NCBI GenBank assembly: GCA_937996825.1
Contig: CALKUJ010000171.1
Location: 1 to 23,497 of the forward strand
DNA length: 23,497 bases
Direction: 5' to 3'
DNA from: an uncultured Polynucleobacter sp.
Lineage (GTDB): Bacteria > Pseudomonadota > Gammaproteobacteria > Burkholderiales > Burkholderiaceae
Part shown: in pieces, positions 15,521 through 22,815 of the stretch
Position numbering within the stretch: the first letter of the stretch is position 1
How the letters are laid out: each line of letters starts with the position of its first letter
Notes under the pieces: model-generated
The model's database searches: none
Told to the model about the DNA's origin: nothing
What the model saw: the letters and a program-made list of their open reading frames with translations, nothing else
Made by a program: the position numbers and the translations under genes

Positions 15521-16549
15521 TTATGCCAATGATTGCGTAGTTTTAATAAATTCTTCTAATTTGGCTTTTGCTTTGCCAGAGGCAATCGATTGTCTGGCAA
15601 GTTCTAAGCCATGAGCAATGTCTTTGGCAATGTCAGCTGCATAGAGCGCAGCACCTGCATTCAAGCAAACGATGTCTTGCGCAGGGCCTGGCTCGTTGGC
15701 TAAAACACCCAAAAGAATTTTTTTAGATTCTGCTGCATCCGCTACTTTGAATGTGTTGGTTTTGCAAACGGTCAAACCAAAGTCTTGGGGTTTGATTTCA
15801 TATTCTTTGATCTGACCATCTTTGAGCTCGCCAATCATGGTCGGGGCTTCTAAAGATATTTCATCTAAACCATCTTTGCCATAAACCACCAAGGCGTGTT
15901 TCATGCCCAATTGTTGTAGAACTCTGATTTGCACGCCCACCAAATCTGGATGAAAAACGCCCATCAACATGTGTGCTGCATTGGCTGGATTGGTGAGAGG
16001 TCCCAAAATATTAAAAATAGTTCGCACCCCCATTTCTTTGCGAACAGGGGCGACATTTTTCATGGCTGGGTGATGATTAGGGGCAAACATAAAACCAATG
16101 CCACAGCTATTCAATGATTGAGCCACTTGGGGGGCTTGCAATGTGATTTGTACGCCCAGTGCTTCAAGCACATCAGCCGCACCTGATTTGCTGCTGACAC
16201 TTCGGTTACCATGCTTGGCTACTTTTGCGCCCGCACCAGCGGCAACAAACATGGCAGTGGTAGAGATGTTAAAAGTATGTGCGCCATCACCACCTGTACC
16301 AACAATATCCACAAAATGACTGTTGTCAGCCACTGATACCTTGGTCGCGAACTCGCGCATCACCATGGCCGCGGCCGTGATTTCACCAATCGTTTCTTTC
16401 TTTGTGCGCAAACCCGTCAAGATCGCAGCAGTGAGCATTGGGGATAACTCGCCAGACATGATCGAGCGCATGATGTGCATCATGTCATCGTGTTTGATTT
16501 CTTGATGCTCAATGCAGCTCAGTAATGCTTCTTGTGGGGTAATGGCCAT
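15521..16549 (-). CDS. trpD: Anthranilate phosphoribosyltransferase
   Basis: TrpD joins anthranilate to phosphoribosyl pyrophosphate. The 342-residue protein has the PRPP-binding VGTGGDG followed by NISTT, KHGNRSVSSKSGAADVLEALG, and the anthranilate-contacting region GIGFMFAPNHHPAMK, then GPLTNPA. It is a separate gene, not fused to trpG. The 45-base gap behind trpG holds a three-unit 12-base tandem repeat. Start ATG 16549 has no strong ribosome binding site. Confidence 0.97.
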   Translation of the reverse strand: MAITPQEALLSCIEHQEIKHDDMMHIMRSIMSGELSPMLTAAILTGLRTKKETIGEITAAAMVMREFATKVSVADNSHFVDIVGTGGDGAHTFNISTTAMFVAAGAGAKVAKHGNRSVSSKSGAADVLEALGVQITLQAPQVAQSLNSCGIGFMFAPNHHPAMKNVAPVRKEMGVRTIFNILGPLTNPANAAHMLMGVFHPDLVGVQIRVLQQLGMKHALVVYGKDGLDEISLEAPTMIGELKDGQIKEYEIKPQDFGLTVCKTNTFKVADAAESKKILLGVLANEPGPAQDIVCLNAGAALYAADIAKDIAHGLELARQSIASGKAKAKLEEFIKTTQSLA

Positions 16550-16559
16550 ATATTTAATT

Positions 16560-16595
16560 CGATCAGATTGTTTAGGCGATTGTGTAGGAGATTGT
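16560..16595. repeat. Three 12-base tandem repeats between trpG and trpD
   Basis: Read on the minus strand, 16595-16584, 16583-16572 and 16571-16560 are ACAATCTCCTAC, ACAATCGCCTAA and ACAATCTGATCG: the first two differ at two positions, the third keeps ACAATC. The array begins at the trpG stop codon and ends about 10 bases before the trpD ATG, where a ribosome binding site would be expected. Confidence 0.6.
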
Positions 16596-17176
16596 TAGCT
16601 GACTATTGCTTTTGTGGTTTTAAGAAAGTTATTCAATAACTCATGACCATATTCAGACAGAATAGATTCTGGATGGAATTGAACACCTTCTACGGCAAAT
16701 TTCTTATGACGCACACCCATGATTTCGCCATCATCGGTCCATGCAGTGATTTCTAAATCAGCTGGCAAGCTTTCTTTTTCGATCGCCAATGAGTGGTAAC
16801 GCGTCACTGTGAAATCTTTAGGTAAATCTTTGAAGACACCTGTTTGATGTGTGTGAACTGTGTCTGTTTTGCCGTGCATCACTCGTTTTGCTCGAATCAC
16901 TTTGCCACCAAAGGCTTCACCAATTGCTTGATGGCCTAAGCACACGCCCAAGAGTGGCACCTTGCCAGCAAAGTGTTGCAGGGCTGCCACCGAAATACCC
17001 GCTTCTTTTGGGCTGCATGGGCCTGGAGAAATGCAAATGTGATCAGGCTTGAGAGCTTCAATTTCAGCAATGGTGATTTCGTCATTACGAAACACGCGCA
17101 CTTCTGCACCTAATTCACCAAAGTATTGAACCAGGTTATAGGTGAAGGAGTCGTAGTTATCAATCATGATCAGCAT
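16595..17176 (-). CDS. trpG: Anthranilate synthase, glutamine amidotransferase subunit
   Basis: TrpG supplies ammonia from glutamine to TrpE. The 193-residue class I amidotransferase has catalytic C79 in GVCLGHQ, and H168 and E170 in VQFHPESILSEYG, completing the triad; it begins with the typical MIDNYDSFTYNLVQYF. The subunit may also serve folate synthesis, as in other bacteria without a separate pabA; this is inference. I choose start 17176 over the internal ATG at 17167 because AAGGAGG (17182-17188) is five bases upstream. The gene overlaps the end of trpE by 17 bases. Confidence 0.96.
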   Translation of the reverse strand: MLIMIDNYDSFTYNLVQYFGELGAEVRVFRNDEITIAEIEALKPDHICISPGPCSPKEAGISVAALQHFAGKVPLLGVCLGHQAIGEAFGGKVIRAKRVMHGKTDTVHTHQTGVFKDLPKDFTVTRYHSLAIEKESLPADLEITAWTDDGEIMGVRHKKFAVEGVQFHPESILSEYGHELLNNFLKTTKAIVS

Positions 17177-18677
17177 GAAGACCTCCTTGAACCATTTCTA
17201 CTGCGCGCAATACGGCACGTGCTTTTGCTTCGGTTTCTTTCCATTCTGATTCTGGATCAGAGTCAGCCACCACGCCGGCACCTGCTTGAGCGTGGACCAT
17301 GCCATCTTTGATGACTCCCGTGCGAATCACAATCGCCACATCCATGTCGCCTGAGAAAGACAGGTAGCCAGCTGCACCGCCATAAACGCCGCGCTTGACG
17401 ATTTCCATTTCATCGATGATTTCCATCGCACGAATTTTTGGCGCGCCTGACAATGTACCGGCAGGGAATGTGGCCTTTAAGACATCCATATTGCTAGCGT
17501 CATTCAATAACTCGCCTTCAACAGAGCTCACGATGTGTTGAACATGAGAGTACTTTTCAATCACCATGCGATCCGTGACTTTCACGGTGCCATTTTTAGC
17601 AATTCTGCCGACATCGTTACGAGCCAAATCGATGAGCATCACGTGTTCAGCAATTTCTTTTGGATCTGCCAAAAGTTCTTTAGCTAATTGAGCATCTTGC
17701 TCTGGATTGGCTCCGCGCGGTCTGGTGCCTGCAATTGGGCGAACAATCACAAAACGTTTTTCTTGGCCATCAATTTGTCTCTTTTCTTGACGAACGAGAA
17801 TCTCTGGAGAAGATCCAACGATCTGGTGATCACCAAAATCATACAAATACATATAAGGCGATGGATTCAAAGAGCGCAAGGCGCGGTACAAAGATAAAGG
17901 TGAGTCACTGAATGGCTGACTGATTCTTTGGCCAATCACGACTTGCATGCAGTCCCCAGCCAAAATGTATTCTTTGGTGCGTTTCACTGCATCCATGAAA
18001 TCTTCTTTACCAAAGCGACGGATCGCTTCTGTTTTTGCAGAAGCACCATTGCTTGGTTTTTTAACCGGCGCATCAAGGCTGGCGAGTAATTCTTTTAATC
18101 TCTTCTCGGCAGTGTCATACGACGCCGGCTCTTGTGGATTGGCGTACACAATCAGGTACAACTTGCCTGCCAAGTTATCAATCACAGCCAATTCTTCTGT
18201 CAGCATCAACTGAATGTCAGGAGTATTGATTTCATCAGGTAAGGAGTTTTTTGCTAAGCGAGGTTCGATGTAACGAATCGTGTCGTAGCCAAAGTAGCCA
18301 GCCAATCCGCCGCAAAATCTAGGCAGTCCATCTTGTAGGAATACTTTGAAGCGCGCATGGTAGCTGGCAATAAAGTCCAGAGGGTTACCGTGATCAGTTT
18401 CAACCACCTTGCCATCAGTGATGACTTGGGTGATTGTGTTGATGGGACCACCAGTGACCTTGATGAGAGTTTTGGCTTGTAGACCAATGATGGAGTAACG
18501 ACCAAAGCGTTCACCACCCACCACGGACTCTAATAAAAATGTATTGCTTGAGCCGTGAGCTTGCGTGAGTTTTAAATACAGAGATAAAGGCGTCTCTAAA
18601 TCTGCAGAAACCTCAGACACCAATGCCGCACGGTTATAGCCCTGTTTTGCTAGGGCATCGAAGTCTTGTCGTTGCAT
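17160..18677 (-). CDS. trpE: Anthranilate synthase component I
   Basis: TrpE makes anthranilate from chorismate with ammonia from TrpG. The 505-residue protein has the N-terminal LLES (48-51), which forms part of the tryptophan feedback pocket in known enzymes, so feedback inhibition is likely kept. The chorismate-binding C-terminal half shows IAGTRPRGA, the LIDLARNDVGRIA block and PAGTLSGAPKIRAMEIIDE. Its ATG shares one base with the rpe stop (TGATG), and its end overlaps trpG. No leader peptide or attenuator is visible because rpe lies directly upstream, so control of the operon must act elsewhere or be constitutive. Confidence 0.97.
   Translation of the reverse strand: MQRQDFDALAKQGYNRAALVSEVSADLETPLSLYLKLTQAHGSSNTFLLESVVGGERFGRYSIIGLQAKTLIKVTGGPINTITQVITDGKVVETDHGNPLDFIASYHARFKVFLQDGLPRFCGGLAGYFGYDTIRYIEPRLAKNSLPDEINTPDIQLMLTEELAVIDNLAGKLYLIVYANPQEPASYDTAEKRLKELLASLDAPVKKPSNGASAKTEAIRRFGKEDFMDAVKRTKEYILAGDCMQVVIGQRISQPFSDSPLSLYRALRSLNPSPYMYLYDFGDHQIVGSSPEILVRQEKRQIDGQEKRFVIVRPIAGTRPRGANPEQDAQLAKELLADPKEIAEHVMLIDLARNDVGRIAKNGTVKVTDRMVIEKYSHVQHIVSSVEGELLNDASNMDVLKATFPAGTLSGAPKIRAMEIIDEMEIVKRGVYGGAAGYLSFSGDMDVAIVIRTGVIKDGMVHAQAGAGVVADSDPESEWKETEAKARAVLRAVEMVQGGLHADHD
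17182..17188 (-). promoter_or_regulatory. Strong ribosome binding site of trpG inside trpE
   Basis: AAGGAGG on the minus strand lies five bases before the trpG ATG and within the last codons of trpE. It fixes the trpG start at 17176 and indicates efficient independent or re-initiating translation, keeping TrpE and TrpG levels matched. Confidence 0.85.
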
Positions 18678-19387
18678 CAGACTTTTCCTAATTCCTCACG
18701 CATCTTGTCGATGATCGCTTTGTAATCAGGTTTGCCAAAAATAGCAGATCCAGCAACAAAAGTATCTGCACCAGCAGCAGCAATTTCACGGATGTTGTCG
18801 ACTTTCACGCCACCATCCACCTCTAAACGAATCTTGCGACCGGTTTTAGCTTCATAAGCTTGAAGCTTGGCTTTGGTTTCGCGTAATTTGTCTAAGGTGC
18901 TAGGAATGAATGATTGACCGCCAAATCCAGGATTGACTGACATCAATAAGACTAAGTCGATCTTATCTAGAACATGATCTAAATGAAACAATGGGGTCGC
19001 TGGGTTAAATACCAAACCAGCTTGGCAACCGCTGTCTTTGATCAAGCCCAAAGTTCTATCGACATGAGAGCTGGCTTCTGGGTGAAAGCTGATCATGTTC
19101 GCGCCTGCCTTAGCAAAGTCAGGAACGATGCGATCCACGGGCTGCACCATCAAGTGCACATCAATACAGGCAGGCTGGCCGTTTTTAACTGCATGAGAGC
19201 GAATAGCCTCACATACCAAAGGGCCAATCGTTAAATTAGGCACGTAATGGTTGTCCATCACATCAAAGTGAATCCAGTCAGCCCCAGCAGCCAAGACATT
19301 GCTAACTTCCTCGCCCAGGCGAGCAAAGTCCGCAGACAGAATAGAGGGGGCAATCAGGTATGAATTTGGGGTATTTAAATTAGCCAT
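18677..19387 (-). CDS. rpe: Ribulose-phosphate 3-epimerase
   Basis: Rpe interconverts ribulose 5-phosphate and xylulose 5-phosphate in the pentose phosphate pathway. The 236-residue TIM barrel has APSILSADFARLGEE, the metal-binding HFDVMDNHYVPNLTIG and HLMV, the loop MSVNPGFGGQSF and VDGGVK, all conserved. It is the first gene of the trp operon here; its product also feeds ribose phosphate and so PRPP supply. In many Burkholderiales a phosphoglycolate phosphatase gene (gph) sits between rpe and trpE; here the two overlap by one base and gph is absent. No ribosome binding site is seen; TAGAAT lies six bases before the ATG. Confidence 0.96.
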   Translation of the reverse strand: MANLNTPNSYLIAPSILSADFARLGEEVSNVLAAGADWIHFDVMDNHYVPNLTIGPLVCEAIRSHAVKNGQPACIDVHLMVQPVDRIVPDFAKAGANMISFHPEASSHVDRTLGLIKDSGCQAGLVFNPATPLFHLDHVLDKIDLVLLMSVNPGFGGQSFIPSTLDKLRETKAKLQAYEAKTGRKIRLEVDGGVKVDNIREIAAAGADTFVAGSAIFGKPDYKAIIDKMREELGKV

Positions 19388-19393
19388 AGTGTG

Positions 19394-19399
19394 ATTCTA
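19394..19399 (-). promoter_or_regulatory. Candidate -10 box of the rpe-trp operon
   Basis: TAGAAT on the minus strand ends six bases before the rpe ATG, matching the arrangement at hemA. There is no ribosome binding site and no good -35. If used, transcription would start at the ATG. Confidence 0.35.
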
Positions 19400-19441
19400 T
19401 CGTGGACTGGCTTGCAGTAGCGTGTTCTATAGCGGAGAATC

Positions 19442-19822
19442 ATGAATATGGATCAACATCAATTCAGTGTTCAGGTCAAAGTGACCTATTTGCCAGAGGA
19501 ATCAGATGCCGAAAACCGGCAATTTGCCTTCGCTTACACCATCACCATCAAAAATACGGGTCAGACCCCAGCGCAATTGATTGCAAGGCATTGGATCATC
19601 ACTGATGGTGATGAGGAAGTCCAAGAGGTCAGGGGTTTGGGGGTGGTTGGTCAGCAGCCTTTGTTGCGACCAGGGGAACAGTTTGAATACACCAGTTGGG
19701 CGACTTTACCGACCCCAATGGGCACGATGAGGGGTGATTTTTTCTGTGTCAGCGAAGATGCGCAGTTTTTTCAAACCCCGATTCCAGAATTCGCCTTGGT
19801 CATGCCTCGCACACTCCATTAA
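19442..19822 (+). CDS. apaG: ApaG family protein (Co2+/Mg2+ efflux protein)
   Basis: The 126-residue protein is a single fibronectin-type III-like beta sandwich of the ApaG family, with the family's FAYTITIKN, LIARHWIITDGDG-like strand, the glycine motif VRGLGVVGQQP and a MRGDFFC strand. In enterobacteria it is linked genetically to cobalt and magnesium efflux; its biochemical role is unclear. GGAG at 19434-19437 precedes ATG 19442. It is divergent from rpe with 54 bases between, a neighbourhood usual in betaproteobacteria. Confidence 0.94.
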   Translation: MNMDQHQFSVQVKVTYLPEESDAENRQFAFAYTITIKNTGQTPAQLIARHWIITDGDEEVQEVRGLGVVGQQPLLRPGEQFEYTSWATLPTPMGTMRGDFFCVSEDAQFFQTPIPEFALVMPRTLH

Positions 19823-19840
19823 TTGATTTTTAGGGCGTTA

Positions 19841-19957
19841 TTATTTGTCTTTACGGCCCATCATGGTCCAAACCACAATGATCACAAACAACACAAGGGC
19901 AACGCCTGCTTCAATCGCAAACAACAACATGGGATATTGGTCAAATAAATCACTCAA
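19841..19957 (-). CDS. Predicted 38-residue single-helix membrane protein (TTG start)
   Basis: I do not recognise this protein by name. It starts at TTG 19957 with AAGGAG (19970-19965) seven bases upstream, a near-ideal ribosome binding site, and ends TAA at 19841. It begins with SDLFDQYP, an acidic-aromatic head, followed by one hydrophobic helix of about 22 residues (LLLFAIEAGVALVLFVIIVV) and the basic tail GRKDK, so a single membrane span with the C-terminus on the cytoplasmic side is likely. The codons fit the neighbouring genes. The same frame stays open further upstream into the antisense of mltA, but that part has no protein-like features. It converges on apaG and diverges from mltA. 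Real gene likely but unproven. Confidence 0.58.
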   Translation of the reverse strand: MSDLFDQYPMLLFAIEAGVALVLFVIIVVWTMMGRKDK

Positions 19958-19970
19958 TCGACAGCTCCTT

Positions 19971-21143
19971 TTGCTTGACTCTGGTGTTGGTCGTTCACGC
20001 ATTGATGTAAAGAAGTTTTTATCATACGGACTTTTGATTGCTTTTGCATTGGCATTGATTTCTTGTGCCAGCGCCCCCGAATACAAACCAAAACCTGTGG
20101 CAAGAAGTAGTTCTGTCAGTTCAAGTGAGTATTCATCATCTGTTGCTAAATTGATCAATGCTTCATGGAATGATTTGCCTGGTTGGTATGAGGATGATTT
20201 AACGGCTGCATGGCCAGCCTGGAAAAGAAGTTGCGAAGGCTTGGTCAGACGAAATCCAAGCGGCTTAGACTGGAAGTCAGTTTGCAATTCTGCCAATCGA
20301 GTCAATGGATCAAGTAATCAATCGATTCGTGATTTTTTTGAGTCTCATATGAAAGTCATGGAGATCAGACATCAAGATGGCCCAAGAGCAGGAAGTTCGC
20401 AAGGTTTGGTCACTGGTTATTACGAGCCATACTTGAATGGCTCTCGTCAGAGGGGTGGGGTTTATCAAACACCGATTCATCGATACCCAGATGCTTGGAA
20501 AAAACGTAAACCACCTGAACTACCGACTCGCGCTGAATTACTCTCAAGTGGTCAATTAAAAGGACAAGAGATTCTTTGGGTCGATGACCCCGTGGCTGCA
20601 GCATTCATGCAAGTTCAAGGATCAGGTCGGGTGAGGATGAATGACGGCAAAGTGATTCGTTTGGGTTTTGCTGGCACCAATGATCATAAATTCAAATCCT
20701 TCGCACAATGGTTGCTCGATCGCAAAGAAATCAATCATTCAGCTGCCACCATGCAAGGTATCCAAGCATGGTCAAAGAAAAATTCTCCGCAACGAGTTCA
20801 AGAAATGCTGAACGCCAATCCGCGTTATGTGTTCTTTAGAGAAATGCCTGTGGTGGCCGATGTGAATGTCGGTCCTATTGGTGCATTGGGTGTTCCCTTG
20901 ACGGCAGAGCGAAGCATTGCGGTCGACCCCAAAGCGCTTCCTCTGGGGGCGCCTGTTTATTTGGCCAGCACATACCCTCTGAGTGAAAAACCATTGCGTC
21001 GTTTGATGATGGCGCAAGATACTGGTAGTGCGATCATTGGAGCGGTGCGAGCGGATTTTTACTGGGGCACTGGTGATCAAGCAGGTGAATATGCTGGCAG
21101 AATGAAGCAGCAAGGACGTATGTGGGTATTTTTACCGCGCTAA
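19971..21143 (+). CDS. mltA: Membrane-bound lytic murein transglycosylase A (lipoprotein)
   Basis: MltA cuts peptidoglycan between MurNAc and GlcNAc, leaving 1,6-anhydro ends, from the periplasmic face of the outer membrane. The protein has VTGYYEPYLNGS, the MltA barrel segment MQVQGSGRVRM...KVIRLGFAGTND, and the C-terminal 3D domain AQDTGSAIIGAVRADFYWGTGD. The lipobox LISC puts the lipid-bearing cysteine at residue 32 if TTG 19971 is the start. The start is uncertain: no in-frame ATG lies near the signal peptide, TTG 19971 has no ribosome binding site, and earlier starts would add an unlikely N-terminus antisense to the small gene at 19841-19957. ATT at 20001 is a remote alternative. Confidence 0.92.
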   Translation: MLDSGVGRSRIDVKKFLSYGLLIAFALALISCASAPEYKPKPVARSSSVSSSEYSSSVAKLINASWNDLPGWYEDDLTAAWPAWKRSCEGLVRRNPSGLDWKSVCNSANRVNGSSNQSIRDFFESHMKVMEIRHQDGPRAGSSQGLVTGYYEPYLNGSRQRGGVYQTPIHRYPDAWKKRKPPELPTRAELLSSGQLKGQEILWVDDPVAAAFMQVQGSGRVRMNDGKVIRLGFAGTNDHKFKSFAQWLLDRKEINHSAATMQGIQAWSKKNSPQRVQEMLNANPRYVFFREMPVVADVNVGPIGALGVPLTAERSIAVDPKALPLGAPVYLASTYPLSEKPLRRLMMAQDTGSAIIGAVRADFYWGTGDQAGEYAGRMKQQGRMWVFLPR

Positions 21144-21151
21144 CGTAGTGT

Positions 21152-21179
21152 TATTTAGGCATTACTATTTGGGTATTAC
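21152..21179 (+). repeat. Two back-to-back 14-base repeats upstream of the enoyl-CoA hydratase gene
   Basis: TATTTAGGCATTAC (21152-21165) and TATTTGGGTATTAC (21166-21179) match at 12 of 14 positions. They are followed by the inverted repeat TTTAAG/CTTAAA (21181-21199). The array fills the 67-base gap after mltA and could hold regulator sites. Confidence 0.5.
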
Positions 21180-21210
21180 GTTTAAGGCGTTAACTTAAAA
21201 AGAGGTTGTT

Positions 21211-21987
21211 ATGAGTGATGAAATGATTTTGACTTCGGTGACAGATCGAGTGGCTTTGATCACTCTTAATCGACCTAAAGCCCTGAATGCTTTGAATGAT
21301 CAATTGATGGATGAGTTGGGCGCCGCTCTTTTAAAGTTTGATGCAGATGATCAAATCTCTTGCATAGTAATCACTGGCAGTGAAAAAGCTTTTGCTGCAG
21401 GTGCGGACATTGGCGGAATGGCCAACTTTAGTTTCAACGATGTGTATCAAGGTGATTACATCACCAAGAATTGGGAAACCATTCGTCGCATTCGTAAACC
21501 AGTGATTGCAGCAGTGTCTGGATTTGCTTTGGGTGGTGGTTGTGAATTAGCGATGATGTGCGATTTCATCATTGCCGCAGATAACGCCAAGTTTGGGCAG
21601 CCTGAAATTAAATTAGGTATCTTGCCTGGCGCTGGTGGCACACAGCGTTTACCAAAAGCAGTATCAAAAGCAAAAGCCATGGACATGTGTTTGACAGCCC
21701 GCATGATGGATGCGCAAGAAGCTGAAAGAGCTGGCTTGGTCTCAAGGGTAGTGCCAGCAGAGCGCTTGATGGAAGAAGCCATGGGTGCAGCAAAGATTAT
21801 TTCAGAAATGTCTTTGCCAATTGTGATGATGGTGAAAGAAAGTATCAACGCATCTTATGAATCGTCTTTGAGTGAAGGCATTCGTTTTGAACGCCGTATG
21901 TTCCATGCAGCATTTGCCACAGAAGATCAAAAAGAAGGCATGAAGGCTTTTTTAGAAAAGCGACCGGCGAAATTCAAGCATCAATAA
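21211..21987 (+). CDS. Enoyl-CoA hydratase
   Basis: This crotonase-fold enzyme adds water across trans-2-enoyl-CoA in fatty-acid (or phenylacetate-type) oxidation. The 258-residue protein has the oxyanion-hole segments AFAAGADIGGM and GFALGGGCELAMMCD, and both catalytic glutamates, E112 and E132 (in FGQPEIKLGILPGAGGTQRL), spaced 20 apart as in the mitochondrial short-chain enzyme, which it closely resembles overall. AGAGG is about seven bases before the ATG. It stands without other beta-oxidation genes, so the pathway cannot be fixed from context. Confidence 0.9.
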   Translation: MSDEMILTSVTDRVALITLNRPKALNALNDQLMDELGAALLKFDADDQISCIVITGSEKAFAAGADIGGMANFSFNDVYQGDYITKNWETIRRIRKPVIAAVSGFALGGGCELAMMCDFIIAADNAKFGQPEIKLGILPGAGGTQRLPKAVSKAKAMDMCLTARMMDAQEAERAGLVSRVVPAERLMEEAMGAAKIISEMSLPIVMMVKESINASYESSLSEGIRFERRMFHAAFATEDQKEGMKAFLEKRPAKFKHQ

Positions 21988-22023
21988 ATCGATGTCATTT
22001 AACTTTTCTTGTAAAGACTTCTT

Positions 22024-22815
22024 TTGAAATCAATCAAGCAACTCGGATTCATTTTCTTAGGCGCTTTATTCCTGAGCTCCTGTGCGACTGTTGATGTCGC
22101 ACAAAAGAATGTTCCGCCACCAGAAAATGTAGAGAAGTTTTCAATCCTCAATGAGGGTGGTAAGTTGCCTAAAGCATGGCAAATTTGGCGAGTAACTCCG
22201 CAGAAGAATAAAACCCAATACACCTTGAAACATTATCAAGGCCGCACAGTGCTCCATGCCAGTGCTGATGTGGCTGCTTCTGGTTTGGTTTTGCCGCTAA
22301 AACCAAGACCTGCTGCTCAACAAGTTTTATCTTGGGAGTGGAAAGCCATGAACTTGATTGATGATGCAGACAATCAAGAATCCAGTAAAGATGATGCGCC
22401 TTTGAGGATCGTGGTGGCATTTGATGGTGATAAAACAAAATTGCCACTGAAAGATCAAATGGTTTTTGAAATGGCAAAAATCATCAGCGGCCACGACATG
22501 CCATACGCTAGTTTGATGTATGTGTGGTCATCCAAGAATCCAGTTGGGACTGTCATTCCAAGCCCCAGAACATCCAGGATCAAGATGATTGTTGTGAACA
22601 GTGGTAGCGACCATCTTGGGCAGTGGCAGAAACATCAGCGAGATTTATCAAAAGACTATCAGAAGGCTTTTAACGAGATGCCTGGGAAAGTGATAGGTTT
22701 AGGTTTGCTGACTGATTCTGATAACACCAAAACCAAGGTCAATGCCATTTACGGTGACATTGAATTGAAGAAAGTACCAGGAAAATATAAAGGTACTTAT
22801 TTAGACTCTAAGTAA
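22024..22815 (+). CDS. DUF3047 family lipoprotein (TTG start)
   Basis: The 263-residue protein begins with a lipoprotein signal (KSIKQLGFIFLGALFLSSC, lipidated C20) and continues as a beta-rich domain with VLSWEWKAMNL, then LRIVVAFDGDK, and SLMYVWSSKNPVGTVIPSPRTSRIKMIVV, a pattern I assign to the DUF3047 family of unknown function. The start is TTG 22024; no in-frame ATG exists before the signal peptide, and the ribosome binding site is weak. The end overlaps the convergent M20 gene by 19 bases within a near-perfect palindrome. Probably attached to the outer membrane; substrate or role unknown. Confidence 0.78.
   Translation: MKSIKQLGFIFLGALFLSSCATVDVAQKNVPPPENVEKFSILNEGGKLPKAWQIWRVTPQKNKTQYTLKHYQGRTVLHASADVAASGLVLPLKPRPAAQQVLSWEWKAMNLIDDADNQESSKDDAPLRIVVAFDGDKTKLPLKDQMVFEMAKIISGHDMPYASLMYVWSSKNPVGTVIPSPRTSRIKMIVVNSGSDHLGQWQKHQRDLSKDYQKAFNEMPGKVIGLGLLTDSDNTKTKVNAIYGDIELKKVPGKYKGTYLDSK
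22797..22815. repeat. Stop-to-stop palindrome shared by two convergent genes
   Basis: TTATTTAGACTCTAAGTAA runs exactly from the minus-strand stop (22797-22799) to the plus-strand stop (22813-22815). Eight of nine position pairs are complementary, and the ninth can form U-G in the plus-strand RNA. It therefore codes YLDSK-stop on one strand and YLESK-stop on the other. Confidence 0.8.

Noticed and set aside
19960..20305. Upstream extension of the small antisense membrane-protein ORF to 154 residues
   Set aside because: The upper part is antisense to well-conserved mltA sequence and shows no protein-like pattern, while the TTG at 19957 has a proper ribosome binding site.
21456..21848. Long minus-strand ORF inside the enoyl-CoA hydratase gene
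   Set aside because: The plus-strand frame has all crotonase motifs and both catalytic glutamates; the antisense frame is open only as a by-product of codon bias.
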